Counted from the first letter of the stretch, positions 1 to 7,648 are shown. The stretch is DNA of 11,012 bases from Pseudomonadota bacterium (GCA_023424585.1 JAFADT010000297.1:1-11012); one strand, 5' to 3'. Numbers and translations: made by a program. The notes: generated by a model not told the origin, from the letters alone.

Positions 1-387
1 ACGCAGACGTCCGGCGCGGGCGCCGTGGACACGGGCCGCAAGCAGGTCGTCAAGGTGCCCCAGGTCGCGGACTCGGTGCCGGAGGTGGACAGCTCGGAGG
101 TCAGCCCCAAGGAGCTGGCCCGCTTCATCCAGCGCATGAAGGCGTCCATCCAGCGCTGCTACGAGAAGGAGCTCAAGCGCGACCCCACCCTCAAGGGCAG
201 GGTGATGGTCCGCTTCAACCTCAAGCCGGACGGCCGCGCGGGCAACGTGGAGGTGGAGGAGTCCACCCTGCGCTCCGAGGGCGTTAGCAGTTGCATCATC
301 ACCACCATCCGCGGCTGGAAGTTCCCTTTCCAACCGAGTGACGACGTCCCCGTCAGCTACCCGTTCATCTTCTCGCCAGGGGAATAG
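1..387 (+). CDS. AgmX/PglI C-terminal domain protein, 5'-truncated
   Basis: The frame is open from base 1, so the start lies upstream; 128 codons and a TAG at 385-387 are visible. The first ~35 residues look like a linker, followed by a compact C-terminal domain. It has an 'IQRCYEKELKRDPTLKGRV' helix, alternating strands ('VRFNLKPDGRAGNVEVEEST') and a second cysteine before 'IRGWKFPFQ'. This two-cysteine, TonB-C-like pattern is that of the AgmX/PglI C-terminal family, which in myxobacteria usually ends long proteins linked to gliding motility or TonB-like energy transduction. The domain would be periplasmic and may bind an envelope partner; the two cysteines could form a disulfide. The N-terminal part is outside the window, so the full architecture and role cannot be stated. 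Family assignment is fairly sure; function is inference. Confidence 0.8.
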   Translation, partial: TQTSGAGAVDTGRKQVVKVPQVADSVPEVDSSEVSPKELARFIQRMKASIQRCYEKELKRDPTLKGRVMVRFNLKPDGRAGNVEVEESTLRSEGVSSCIITTIRGWKFPFQPSDDVPVSYPFIFSPGE

Positions 388-434
388 GCTCGACCTCCCG
401 GATCTTCCGGAGGCACCGGAACCGCGGGGAGCAC

Positions 435-881
435 ATGGAGAAGCTGGCCGTCATCGCCACATCCCCCCTCTTCGAGATGCTGGCCCCCGCCGAGCTGGCG
501 CGGCTGGCGGAGCTGGCGCGGCTGTACCGGTACGCGCACGGCGAGGTGGTGTTCGAGGAGGGCGACCTGGGCGACAGCCTCTTCGTCATCGTCCGCGGCC
601 AGGTGGAGGTGGTGCGCCGGGGGCCCGGCAACGCGGTGAAGCCCCTCACCGTCCTGGGCCCGCCGGAGTTCTTCGGGGAGATGGGCCTCATCGACAAGGA
701 CCACCGCTCCGCCACCGTGCGCGCCCTGGGCGAGGTGGAGCTGCTCCAGCTCACCGCGCAGGACTTGCGGACCTTCCGGCTGGCGCACGCGGACGGCTTC
801 ACCTTCATCGTCGTGAACATCGCGCGCAGCCTGTCCGCCCGCCTGCGCGAGGCCAACGCCCGCCTGGCGCCCCCCGAGTGA
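435..881 (+). CDS. Stand-alone cyclic nucleotide-binding domain protein
   Basis: This 148-residue protein is almost entirely one cNMP-binding (Crp-like) beta-roll. Residues ~5-32 form the lead helix ('SPLFEMLAPAELARLAEL'), 'GDLGDSLFVIVRGQVEVV' (43-60) is the central roll, and 'FFGEMGLIDKDHRSATV' (79-95) is the phosphate-binding cassette with Arg91 placed to contact the cyclic phosphate. A C-terminal helix follows and the protein stops at about residue 148. There is no helix-turn-helix, kinase or transmembrane segment, so it is not a Crp/Fnr regulator and would act by binding a partner in the cytoplasm. Whether the ligand is cAMP, cGMP or none cannot be read from sequence. The ATG at 435 has a weak, close GGGGAG (426-431); the start is supported by the domain beginning directly after it. 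It lies 47 bases after the AgmX-domain gene, possibly in one transcript. Confidence 0.85.
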   Translation: MEKLAVIATSPLFEMLAPAELARLAELARLYRYAHGEVVFEEGDLGDSLFVIVRGQVEVVRRGPGNAVKPLTVLGPPEFFGEMGLIDKDHRSATVRALGEVELLQLTAQDLRTFRLAHADGFTFIVVNIARSLSARLREANARLAPPE

Positions 882-926
882 GCGCCGGCCGCCGCAAGCT
901 GGACCCCAGGCCGATGGGGCATTGCG

Positions 927-955
927 TTGACACCCCCTCCCCTCGCTCCTACGCT
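927..955 (+). promoter_or_regulatory. Sigma-70-like promoter for the secreted-protein gene
   Basis: A perfect -35 box TTGACA (927-932) is followed by exactly 17 bases and TACGCT (950-955), which keeps the key T, A and final T of the -10 consensus. It sits in the 109-base gap before the gene starting at 991, so transcription would begin near 962. The fit is by eye only. It suggests that the secreted-protein gene, and perhaps the beta-barrel and OPX genes after it, form a unit separate from the two genes upstream. Confidence 0.55.
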
Positions 956-990
956 CGACCCCCGACGCTTGGAAGGGGCCGGAAGGACTC

Positions 991-1563
991 GTGACGCGCA
1001 TGCGCACCCTGGGAATGCTCGCCGTGGTCGGGGGACTCATCACCTCCGGGATGGCGCTCGCGCAGACGCTCGCGCAGACGCCCCGCCCCGCGCCGCCCGC
1101 GCTGGACAAGGCCGGCGAGGTGCCGGACAGCCAGAAGCTGGAGCGCAGCACGCAGGCCCTGGGCGGCATGCGCGAAGCGCTCCGCCAGGTCTTCGAGAAG
1201 GTCGAGGAGGCGCGGCGAACCAAGGACGTGGTGAAGCTCAACTGCGCCAACGAGAAGCTGACGCAGATCAAGGGCCTGCTGCGCATCTCCGAGCAGGCGG
1301 ACGTGGCCCTCCAGGAGGCCGTCAGCAAGAGCGAGGCGGCGCCCGGCGAGCACGAGTTCACCAAGGTGATGATCGCCCAGCAGAAGGTGGGGCAGCTGCG
1401 CTCGGAGGCCGAGGAGTGCATCGGCCAGCTCGCCTTCCGCACCGACGAGAACCTCTTCGTGGAGGTGGAGGAGCCCGACAACCTGCCCGGTGGAGACCCC
1501 ACGCGTCCCCCGCCGCCGTCGGACCTGGTGGTCCGGCCTCCTCCCGCGAGCCCCGTGGACTGA
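991..1563 (+). CDS. Secreted helical protein of unknown function
   Basis: I do not recognise the family. The 190-residue product opens with a clear Sec signal peptide (about residues 1-25: basic start, hydrophobic core, cleavage near 'MALAQ'). A Pro-rich linker, an acidic/basic helical region (~45-148) rich in Glu, Gln, Lys and Leu with two cysteines (Cys85 and Cys143), and a Pro-rich tail ('TRPPPPSD', 'RPPPASPVD') follow. The helical part could be a coiled-coil hairpin closed by a disulfide, which would place it in the periplasm. The GTG at 991 has GGAAGGA at 981-987, only 3 bases away; an in-frame ATG at 1000 would be 12 bases from that site and gives a nearly identical product. A 12-base tandem duplication overlaps the signal-peptide cleavage region. 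The gene precedes the polysaccharide-export pair, so an accessory role in export is possible but unproven. Confidence 0.75.
   Translation: MTRMRTLGMLAVVGGLITSGMALAQTLAQTPRPAPPALDKAGEVPDSQKLERSTQALGGMREALRQVFEKVEEARRTKDVVKLNCANEKLTQIKGLLRISEQADVALQEAVSKSEAAPGEHEFTKVMIAQQKVGQLRSEAEECIGQLAFRTDENLFVEVEEPDNLPGGDPTRPPPPSDLVVRPPPASPVD
1055..1080 (+). repeat. 12-bp tandem duplication in signal-peptide coding region
   Basis: The unit CGCTCGCGCAGA occurs twice in perfect tandem (1055-1066, 1067-1078) plus two further bases. In frame it writes Leu-Ala-Gln-Thr twice, right at the predicted signal-peptidase site, giving two equivalent A-Q junctions. It keeps the frame and looks like recent slippage. Confidence 0.85.
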
Positions 1564-1673
1564 GTGGCTGGCCGCCTGCCCACCTTGCGCGCTCCGGGCC
1601 TGGAGCGTTTGTTCCGGTGCGGGAACCCGCGTGCTATGCCCGCCGTCTCACCACCTGGAGCGCCCCTGACACC

Positions 1674-2933
1674 ATGAAGCAGCCTGGGACATTCCGTCTG
1701 GCCCTCGGGGCCCTGGCGCTCGCGGCGATGCTGCCGACGGGGGCGTCGGCGCAGGCCTTCGTGGGCGGACAGCCTCCGGGTGGCAACGGCCTCAAGGTGG
1801 GCAACGGGCGGCTGCACCCGACGCTGGACCTGGAGACGCGGCTGGACAGCGGCGTGGGCTACTTCCGCGACGCGGGCACCGGCCCCGTGTCCCCGGACCT
1901 GTCCGGAGAGCTGGCGCTGCACATCCGCCCCGGGCTGATGCTGGAGGTGCCGTCCCCCAAGCTAGCCATCGCGCTGCGCGGCAACCTGGACTACGTGGCC
2001 TACACGGGCCTGCTCACGGCGGGCTCGAGCGCGGCGTCGCACCTGGAGGGCGCGGCGGAGCTGGCGCTGCGGTTCGACCAGGAGAGCACGCTGTCCGTGG
2101 AGGTGGGCGACGAGCTGACGCGCTCGGACCGCACGCGCACGGCGGCGCTGGGCGCGGGCGTCCTCAGCCTCTTCAACGAGGCGCGCGTGAAGGCGCAGTG
2201 GAAGCCCGGCGGCGGCGCGCTGGAGGTGACGCCGTCGCTGGCGTACGCGATGGAGTTCTTCGAGCCCCTGGGCGGCGTGACGCCCGTGGGCTGCACCGAC
2301 GCCGCCTGCGATCCGCTGGCCGCCAGCCAGTTCAACTACGGCAACCTGCGGCTGGGCGCGGAGGGCCGCTGGCGCTTCCTGCCCAAGACGGCGGTGGTGG
2401 TGGACACCGGCCTGGAGTACCGGGGCTACTTCAACGACACCACCACGCCGGGCGCGGCCATCCTGCACGCCATGGCGGGCGTGTCCGGCCTCGTGTCCCC
2501 GCGCATCACCCTGACGGCGAAGGCCGGCTGGAGCCAGAACCTGGGCTCGAGCGGCGGCGGCACGGCGGTGGGCCAGGTCGAGGGCACGTACCTCTGGGGC
2601 CCGTCGCTCACCGTGAAGGGCGGCTACCTGCGCGCCTTCGAGCCGGTGGCCTCCTACGGCACCTTCCGGGACGACCGCGTCTACGCGGAAGGACGTTCCG
2701 TCATGGGCAGCAAGCTCGCGCTGCACGCCATGGGCGCGCTGGACTTCCTCTCCTTCGCGGGCGGCCGCGGCGACACGCTGCTGACGCTGGACCTGGGGCC
2801 CGAGTACCAGATCCGCCCCTGGCTGGTGGGCGCGGTGGGCTACATGCTGGGCACCCGCTCTTCGTCGCTGGGCGCCGCCGGCCTCAACTACACCCGCCAC
2901 GAAGGCTACGCGCGGGTGTCCGTCTCCTACTGA
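1674..2933 (+). CDS. Outer-membrane beta-barrel, probable polysaccharide export partner (WzpX/S/B-like)
   Basis: The 419-residue protein begins with a Sec signal peptide (hydrophobic core '[12 protein letters not shown]', cleavage after 'GASA'). The rest consists of short alternating polar/apolar stretches rich in Gly, Tyr, Leu and Val with no long hydrophobic helix, ending in 'GYARVSVSY'. A terminal aromatic residue in such a strand is the usual signal for Bam-dependent insertion of a beta-barrel. ATG 1674 was chosen because the signal peptide starts there; GGAG (1657-1660) is 13 bases upstream. The OPX lipoprotein gene follows after 17 bases. In M. xanthus, short OPX proteins lacking their own outer-membrane helix are each encoded beside a beta-barrel (WzpX, WzpS, WzpB) proposed to form the outer-membrane pore, and this pair has that layout. 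The barrel call is strong; the export role rests on context. A generic barrel is the alternative. Confidence 0.8.
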   Translation: MKQPGTFRLALGALALAAMLPTGASAQAFVGGQPPGGNGLKVGNGRLHPTLDLETRLDSGVGYFRDAGTGPVSPDLSGELALHIRPGLMLEVPSPKLAIALRGNLDYVAYTGLLTAGSSAASHLEGAAELALRFDQESTLSVEVGDELTRSDRTRTAALGAGVLSLFNEARVKAQWKPGGGALEVTPSLAYAMEFFEPLGGVTPVGCTDAACDPLAASQFNYGNLRLGAEGRWRFLPKTAVVVDTGLEYRGYFNDTTTPGAAILHAMAGVSGLVSPRITLTAKAGWSQNLGSSGGGTAVGQVEGTYLWGPSLTVKGGYLRAFEPVASYGTFRDDRVYAEGRSVMGSKLALHAMGALDFLSFAGGRGDTLLTLDLGPEYQIRPWLVGAVGYMLGTRSSSLGAAGLNYTRHEGYARVSVSY

Positions 2934-2950
2934 GGCCCTCTTCCGCGCCC

Positions 2951-3568
2951 ATGCGTCCCTCGCGGCCCCGCGTCGTCCTCCCGGTCCTCCTCCTGGCGGT
3001 GCTGTCGGCGTGTCACGCGGACACGCGCCCGCCGCCCCCTCCGCCCACGCCGGCCGCGTCCACGGAGGCCGCGGCGACGTCCGGCGGCAACCTGGGCCCC
3101 GGTGACGTGGTGGAGGTGCGCGTCTTCCAGGAGCCCGAGCACTCCGGCACCTGGCGCGTGTCGCCGGAGGGCACCATCGACTATCCCCTGTGCGGCAAGG
3201 TGGCGCTGTCCGGCCGCACCGCCAGCGCCGCGGCGGACGCGCTGCGCGACTGCCTGGCGCGCTACCTGCGCCGCCCGCAGGTGTCGGTGCTGGTGCGGGA
3301 GTACAACTCGCAGAAGATCTTCGTCTTCGGCGAGGTGCAGAAGCCCGGCACCTTCCCCGTCACCGGCGAGGTGTCCATCATCCAGGCCATCACGCTGGCG
3401 GGGGGCTTCACCAAGCTGGCGGCGAAGAACAACACGCTCGTCACGCGCGTGGTGGACGGGCAGGAGCGCAAGATTCGCGTGCCCGTGGAGGACATCGGGG
3501 TGGGCCGCGAGCGCAACTTCCTGCTCCAGGCCGGCGACATCGTCTTCGTGCCGGAGAGCTTCTTCTAG
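2951..3568 (+). CDS. Short OPX (Wza-like) polysaccharide export lipoprotein
   Basis: The 205-residue product has a lipoprotein signal ending in the lipobox Leu-Ser-Ala-Cys21, then a Pro/Ala-rich linker. A Poly_export (PES) domain spans about residues 47-115 ('[19 protein letters not shown]', '[15 protein letters not shown]'), and one SLBB domain follows ('[16 protein letters not shown]', '[16 protein letters not shown]'). The protein ends at '[11 protein letters not shown]', without the C-terminal amphipathic helix that classical Wza uses to cross the outer membrane and without extra SLBB repeats. It would therefore form a periplasmic ring needing a separate pore, for which the beta-barrel 17 bases upstream is the obvious candidate. 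No Shine-Dalgarno site is evident before ATG 2951, which fits translational coupling. No glycosyltransferase, Wzx, Wzy or Wzc gene is visible nearby, so the exported polymer is unknown. Its stop codon overlaps that of the convergent phosphatase gene. Confidence 0.9.
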   Translation: MRPSRPRVVLPVLLLAVLSACHADTRPPPPPPTPAASTEAAATSGGNLGPGDVVEVRVFQEPEHSGTWRVSPEGTIDYPLCGKVALSGRTASAAADALRDCLARYLRRPQVSVLVREYNSQKIFVFGEVQKPGTFPVTGEVSIIQAITLAGGFTKLAAKNNTLVTRVVDGQERKIRVPVEDIGVGRERNFLLQAGDIVFVPESFF

Positions 3569-4389
3569 TCGCGCGACGTCCAGCCGATCTCGTCCAGGAA
3601 GCGCTTCGCCTGGGCCATGAGCAGGGGCGCCAGGTTCGCGCCGCTCGCGAGCACGTCGCCCTTGCGCACGTCGAAGGGCCGCCCGTCGATGTGCACGATG
3701 ACGCCGCCGGCCTCCGCCACCAGCAGGCCGCCCGCGGCGATGTCCCAGGGCTTGAGGCCGAACTCGAAGTAGCCGTCGAAGCGGCCGGCCGCGACGTACG
3801 CCAGGTCCAGCGCGGCGCTGCCGGTGCGGCGCATGCCCTGCGCCAGGAGGATGAGCTGGGAGAAGAGGCCCACGGGCAGGTCCGGGCGCTCGCGCACGTC
3901 GTAGGGGAAGCCCGTGCACAGGAGCGCCCGCTCCAGCGTGTCCGTGGGGCTGGCCTTCAGGGGCACGCCGTTGAGCGTGGCGCCCTCGCCCTTCGCGGCG
4001 GAGAAGAGCTCGTCGCGCATGGGGTCGTAGACGGCGCCCGCCACGGTGCCCTCCGGCCCCTCCACCGCCACGCTGACGCAGAAGTGCGGCACCCGGTGCG
4101 AGTAGTTGGTGGTGCCGTCCAGCGGATCCACCACCCAGCGGAAGGTGTCGCTGCCCTGCGTCGCGCCGCTCTCCTCCGCGAGGACGGCGTGGCGCGGGTA
4201 GCGCGCCCGGAGGAAGTCCAGCAGCGCCTCCTCGGAGGCGCGGTCCGCGTCCGTCACCAGGTCGATGCCGCCCTTGAACTCGATGGTGCGGTGCTGCGGG
4301 AAGCGCTCGCGGAGGATGCGCCCGGCCATGCGGGCGCCCTCCTCCGCGGTGCGGCGCAGCGCGGCGGGCGTTTCCGGTTCGTGGGCCAT
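3565..4389 (-). CDS. Inositol monophosphatase family protein (SuhB-like)
   Basis: At 274 residues this is a full-length member of the Mg-dependent inositol monophosphatase family. The metal-site motifs are all present: '[11 protein letters not shown]' (44-54), 'AEES' (71-74) with the metal-ligand glutamates, '[14 protein letters not shown]' (85-98) with Asp88 and Asp91, and 'PWDIAAG' (214-220) with Asp216. It would hydrolyse inositol-1-phosphate or a related sugar or nucleotide phosphate in the cytoplasm; family members also act as histidinol-phosphate phosphatase, PAP phosphatase or the non-catalytic SuhB, and sequence alone does not decide. A GAGGGA Shine-Dalgarno site lies 8 bases before the ATG at 4389. 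It is the last gene of the minus-strand run, 24 bases after the thioredoxin gene. Its TAG lies in the CTAG shared with the convergent OPX gene, leaving no room for a terminator between them. Confidence 0.9.
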   Translation of the reverse strand: MAHEPETPAALRRTAEEGARMAGRILRERFPQHRTIEFKGGIDLVTDADRASEEALLDFLRARYPRHAVLAEESGATQGSDTFRWVVDPLDGTTNYSHRVPHFCVSVAVEGPEGTVAGAVYDPMRDELFSAAKGEGATLNGVPLKASPTDTLERALLCTGFPYDVRERPDLPVGLFSQLILLAQGMRRTGSAALDLAYVAAGRFDGYFEFGLKPWDIAAGGLLVAEAGGVIVHIDGRPFDVRKGDVLASGANLAPLLMAQAKRFLDEIGWTSRD

Positions 4390-4413
4390 GGGTGCGTGTC
4401 CCTCGGGTGCGCG

Positions 4414-4998
4414 CTAGGAGGCGGGCTCGGCGAGCAGCTGCTCGATCTCCGTCTGGAACTGCTGGAGGAACTCCTCGGCGAAGCCCTCGTGCACGTGGCG
4501 GATGACGCCCTTGCGGTCAATCAGGAAGGTGGTGGGCATCAGCCGCACCTTCAGCAGGCGCTCGGACACCAGCGCGTTGGCGTCCAGGAGGACGGGCAGC
4601 TCCACCTTCGCCTCCTCCAGGAAGGGCGGGATGGCGCGCACGTCCTCGTCCACGTTGAGCGCGTAGGCCTTGAAGCCCCGCGCGCCGTACTCCTTCTGGA
4701 GCTGCGCGTACATGGGCAGCGCGTCCTTGCAGGGCTCGCACCACGTGGCCCACACGTCCAAGAGGACGACCTGTCCCCGGTCGCTCTTCAGGTCATACGT
4801 CGAGTTGTCCGGGTAGCGCTTCACCTGGAAGGCCAGCGGCTGCCCCGGGTTCTGCTGTGACGACCGCAGGGCGGAGGCGCTGGAGCGCGGAGCGTCGCGG
4901 GTGCGGTCCGTGAGCGGGGGCAGCGATGAGGAGGGCGCCGCGGCGCAGCCCAGGGCGAACGCCAGGGCTCCCAGCGAGAGGAGGAACGGACGGCGCAT
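4414..4998 (-). CDS. TlpA-like thioredoxin-fold lipoprotein
   Basis: The 194-residue protein starts with a lipoprotein signal (lipobox Ala-Leu-Gly-Cys18), then has a low-complexity Ser/Pro linker to about residue 52 and a TlpA/ResA-type thioredoxin domain. The redox site is 'WATWCEPC' with Cys87 and Cys90, the cis-proline is in 'LMPTTFLID' (Pro155), and 'GARGFKAYALNVDED' is the usual strand-helix insertion of the family. It should be membrane-anchored on the periplasmic side and reduce or exchange disulfides in envelope proteins. The target is unknown; cytochrome c maturation genes are not visible here. An SD-like GGGGAAGGGAG (about 5009-5019) overlaps the end of mpl, and only 4 bases separate the mpl stop from this ATG, so translation is probably coupled. 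It ends 24 bases before the phosphatase gene. Family is clear; partner unknown. Confidence 0.88.
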   Translation of the reverse strand: MRRPFLLSLGALAFALGCAAAPSSSLPPLTDRTRDAPRSSASALRSSQQNPGQPLAFQVKRYPDNSTYDLKSDRGQVVLLDVWATWCEPCKDALPMYAQLQKEYGARGFKAYALNVDEDVRAIPPFLEEAKVELPVLLDANALVSERLLKVRLMPTTFLIDRKGVIRHVHEGFAEEFLQQFQTEIEQLLAEPAS

Positions 4999-5002
4999 GG
5001 CT

Positions 5003-6472
5003 TCAGGCTCCCTTCCCCGCCCGGGCCTTCAGGGCGGTGAGCAGTTTGTCGATGAAGCCCCCGAAGGAGCCGTTGCTCATGACGAGCAGCACGTCACCGG
5101 CCTTCGCCTCGGACGCGACGCGGTCCACCAGCGTCTGCACCTCGGTGGCGCCGTCCGCGGCGATGCCCTGGCCCTTCAGCGCCTCGATGAGCCTGGGGAC
5201 GTTGAGCTCCTCGCCCTCGGGCACCTTGTCGTGGCGCTCGGGCACCTTGAGGCTGGCGCGCGCGGCGCCGGGGAAGGCGTGCGCGTAGTCCTCCTGGTGG
5301 ATGTTGCGGCGGCTGGTGTTGGAGCGCGGCTCGAAGATGGCCCACAGGCGCCGGTCCGGGTAGCGGTGGCGGATGGCGGCGATGGTCTCCCGCACAGCGG
5401 TGGGGTGGTGCGCGAAGTCATCCACCACGAGCACGCCGTCCACCTCGCCGCGCACCTCCTGCCGGCGCTTCACGCCCTGGAAGGAGGACAGGCCCTGCTG
5501 GATTTCGGCGAAGGTGAGGCCCAGGCCGCGCGCGGCGGCGATGACCGCGAGCGCGTTCTCCACGTTGTGCGCGCCGGACAGGGGCAGCGTCACGGTGCCC
5601 AGGTCCTGACCCCTCTCGATGACGTTGAAGCGCGCGCCCTCCGGGCCGAAGGAGAGCTGCCTCGGCGTGTAGTCCGCGTCCGCGCCCTCCCGGGCCACGT
5701 AGGTGTGGACGGGTGCGGCGCCGCCGCGCGCGATGCGCACGGCGTTGGGGTACGCGGCGCAGACGACGAGCTGGCCGTCCGTGGGCACCAGGCGCACGAA
5801 CTTCTCGAAGGTGGCCTCGTAGTGGGGCAGGTCGCGGAAGATGTCCGCGTGGTCGAACTCCACGCTGGTGATGATGGCGGTGCGCGGGCGGTAGTGGAGG
5901 AACTTGGAGCCCTTGTCCCAGTAGGCGGTGTCGTACTCATCGCCCTCGACGACGAAGTGCGGGCCCGTCCCCACGCGGTAGTTGCCTGAGTAGTTCTGGG
6001 TGACGCCGCCCACGAGGAAGCTGGGGTCCCGGCCCGCGGCCACCAGCACGTGGGCCATGAGCGAGGACGTCGTCGTCTTCCCGTGCGTGCCGGCGACGAC
6101 GACGGAGTGCGAGCGGTCCAGGAAGAGCGCACCCAGGGCGGCGGGGAAGCTCATCTGCTTGAGGCCCCGCTCGCGCACGGCGGTGGCCTCCGGGTTCACG
6201 CGGCGGATGACGTTGCCGATGATGACCAGGTCCGGCTTCGCGGCGTCCAGGTTGGCGGGCGCGTAGGGCGTGCTGACGGGGATGCCCCACGTCCGGAGCA
6301 TGTCGCTCATGGGCGGGTAGACGTTCTCGTCGCTGCCGGTGACGTCGTAGCCGGCGGCCTTGAGCATGCCGGCGAAGGAGCCCATGCCCGTGCCGGCCAC
6401 GCCCACCAGGTGGATGCGGCGCACGGACTTCGGGTCGAGGGTGTCGAGGACGTTGCCGTTGTCGTCAGCCAT
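5003..6472 (-). CDS. mpl: UDP-N-acetylmuramate:L-alanyl-gamma-D-glutamyl-meso-DAP ligase
   Basis: This 489-residue cytoplasmic Mur-ligase paralogue joins recycled murein tripeptide directly to UDP-MurNAc using ATP. The N-terminal Rossmann domain shows 'IHLVGVAGTGMGSFAGML' (20-37); the central ATPase domain has the P-loop 'GTHGKTTT' (128-135), 'EGDEYD' (176-181) and 'FDHADIF' (206-212). The C-terminal domain has 'DDFAHHPTAVRETI' (351-364) and 'FEPRSNTSRRN' (380-390). The last two, with the 'DEYDTAYWDKGSKF' stretch, resemble Mpl more than MurC, and length fits Mpl. A GAGGA Shine-Dalgarno site overlaps the upstream hydrolase stop and lies about 9 bases before ATG 6472. LdcA, which makes the tripeptide substrate, is two genes upstream in the same run. 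MurC is the main alternative, but no other division or murein-synthesis gene is present. Confidence 0.9.
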   Translation of the reverse strand: MADDNGNVLDTLDPKSVRRIHLVGVAGTGMGSFAGMLKAAGYDVTGSDENVYPPMSDMLRTWGIPVSTPYAPANLDAAKPDLVIIGNVIRRVNPEATAVRERGLKQMSFPAALGALFLDRSHSVVVAGTHGKTTTSSLMAHVLVAAGRDPSFLVGGVTQNYSGNYRVGTGPHFVVEGDEYDTAYWDKGSKFLHYRPRTAIITSVEFDHADIFRDLPHYEATFEKFVRLVPTDGQLVVCAAYPNAVRIARGGAAPVHTYVAREGADADYTPRQLSFGPEGARFNVIERGQDLGTVTLPLSGAHNVENALAVIAAARGLGLTFAEIQQGLSSFQGVKRRQEVRGEVDGVLVVDDFAHHPTAVRETIAAIRHRYPDRRLWAIFEPRSNTSRRNIHQEDYAHAFPGAARASLKVPERHDKVPEGEELNVPRLIEALKGQGIAADGATEVQTLVDRVASEAKAGDVLLVMSNGSFGGFIDKLLTALKARAGKGA

Positions 6473-6484
6473 GCTGCGGTTTCC

Positions 6485-7648
6485 TCAGGGGAGGACGTGG
6501 AGGTCGAGCGCCTCCACGACGAGCTCGTGGAAGGCGGGGCGGAAGTCGCGGATGCGCAGGTCCTGACGGCCCTGGGCCACGCGGTTGGTGATGAGCGCGA
6601 CGACGAGCGAGCGCCTCAGGTCCACCCAGAGGCTGGTGCCGGTGAAGCCCAGGTGGCCCACCGCGCCTGGCGGCGTGTCGCCGATGAAGCGGCCCGCGCT
6701 GGAGTACCCCTTCGACGGCGAGTCGAAGCCCATGGAGCGCGTGCTGCCCTCCACCAGCGGGTCGGTGGCGAGCGCGCGGTGCCACAGGGGCCCGGGGGCG
6801 ATCGCGGAGTGCCGGCCCGCGGCGCCCTCCAGCACGGCCTGGCCGAAGCGGGCCACGTCCACGGCGGTGCCGAAGAGGCCCGCGTGTCCGGCGACGCCGT
6901 CCAGCACCCAGGCGTTGTCGTCGTCCACCTCACCCGGGCGGGACGGCTGGGACGGCACGTCCTTCCACAGCGACTCCTGGCCGGGGGCGGGCTCGCGGGG
7001 GCGCATGGCGCCGGTGGGGGCGGTGGCGCCGTCGGCGGGGAAGTCGGTGAGGCGGTGGAAGCGGGCCTGGAGGTCCAGCGGCTCCGCGACGTGGCGGTGG
7101 AAGAGCACGTCCAGCGGGGCGCCGCCGGCGCGGGCGAGGATGTCGCCGAGGAGGATGAAGCCCACGTCGCTGTACGCGGACTTCGAGCGCACGGGCGCGT
7201 CGAGCGGCGTGGCGGCGGCGGCGTGGAGGACGTCCGCGTGGACCTGGGCGCGGACGGACGCGGGGCAGGCGGCGTCGAGCAGCTCCGGGTGGGCCTTGAG
7301 GGCGTCCGCGAAGAACGGGACGAAGGGGGGCAGGCCGGAGCGGTGGTAGAGCAGGTCCGCGACTGTGACACCCGCGTCGCCCGCGGGCGAGCCGGGGAAG
7401 TAGCGGGACACGAGCGTGTCCGGGCCCACCTTGCCCTCGGTCCACAGGCGCAGGAAGAGCGCGGTGGTGGACAGGACCTTGGTGAGGGACGCGAGGTCGA
7501 AGCGCGTGTCGCCCTTCACGCCGCCGGCGACGCCGCCGAAGACCTGCACGCCCTTGTGGAGCACCACGGCCTGGGCGGCGGGGAAGATGCCCAGCGCCAC
7601 GCCGTCGTCGAGCACGGCCTGGAGGTTGGCGATGGGGTGCTGGCTCAT
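6485..7648 (-). CDS. Beta-lactamase-family serine hydrolase
   Basis: The 387-residue protein belongs to the class C beta-lactamase/penicillin-binding family. It has the nucleophile motif Ser54-Leu-Thr-Lys57 in 'FDLASLTKVLSTT', Tyr159-Ser-Asp161 where the family usually has Tyr-x-Asn, and 'GHLGFTGTSLWVD' (331-343), in which His332-Leu-Gly334 stands for the third motif. There is no signal peptide or membrane segment, so it should be cytoplasmic. Family members include esterases, D-amino-acid peptidases and AmiE (YbbE) of Bacillus subtilis, which splits peptide from MurNAc in murein recycling. Sitting between ldcA and mpl, this gene may have such a recycling role, but that is inference. ATG 7648 overlaps the ldcA stop in ATGA, so translation is coupled. 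The frame stays open far upstream, but that stretch is antisense-like shadow over ldcA. It ends 12 bases before mpl. Confidence 0.88.
   Translation of the reverse strand: MSQHPIANLQAVLDDGVALGIFPAAQAVVLHKGVQVFGGVAGGVKGDTRFDLASLTKVLSTTALFLRLWTEGKVGPDTLVSRYFPGSPAGDAGVTVADLLYHRSGLPPFVPFFADALKAHPELLDAACPASVRAQVHADVLHAAAATPLDAPVRSKSAYSDVGFILLGDILARAGGAPLDVLFHRHVAEPLDLQARFHRLTDFPADGATAPTGAMRPREPAPGQESLWKDVPSQPSRPGEVDDDNAWVLDGVAGHAGLFGTAVDVARFGQAVLEGAAGRHSAIAPGPLWHRALATDPLVEGSTRSMGFDSPSKGYSSAGRFIGDTPPGAVGHLGFTGTSLWVDLRRSLVVALITNRVAQGRQDLRIRDFRPAFHELVVEALDLHVLP

Noticed and set aside
394..413. Possible hairpin between the AgmX-domain and cNMP-binding genes
   Set aside because: The stem is about 8 bp with a bulge and a 3-base loop, and no T run follows; not convincing as a terminator.
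1601..1615. Sigma-54-like promoter (TGGAGCG...TTGTTCC) before the beta-barrel gene
   Set aside because: It lacks the invariant GC of the -12 element at the right spacing from the -24 GG.
1611..1626. Inverted repeat GTTCC-N6-GGAAC before the beta-barrel gene
   Set aside because: Only five bases per arm, common by chance at this GC; no T run for a terminator and no matching promoter or regulator to make it an operator.
927..1673. Upstream extension of the beta-barrel reading frame to 927
   Set aside because: It overlaps the secreted-protein gene and is Arg/Pro-rich; the clear signal peptide starts at ATG 1674.
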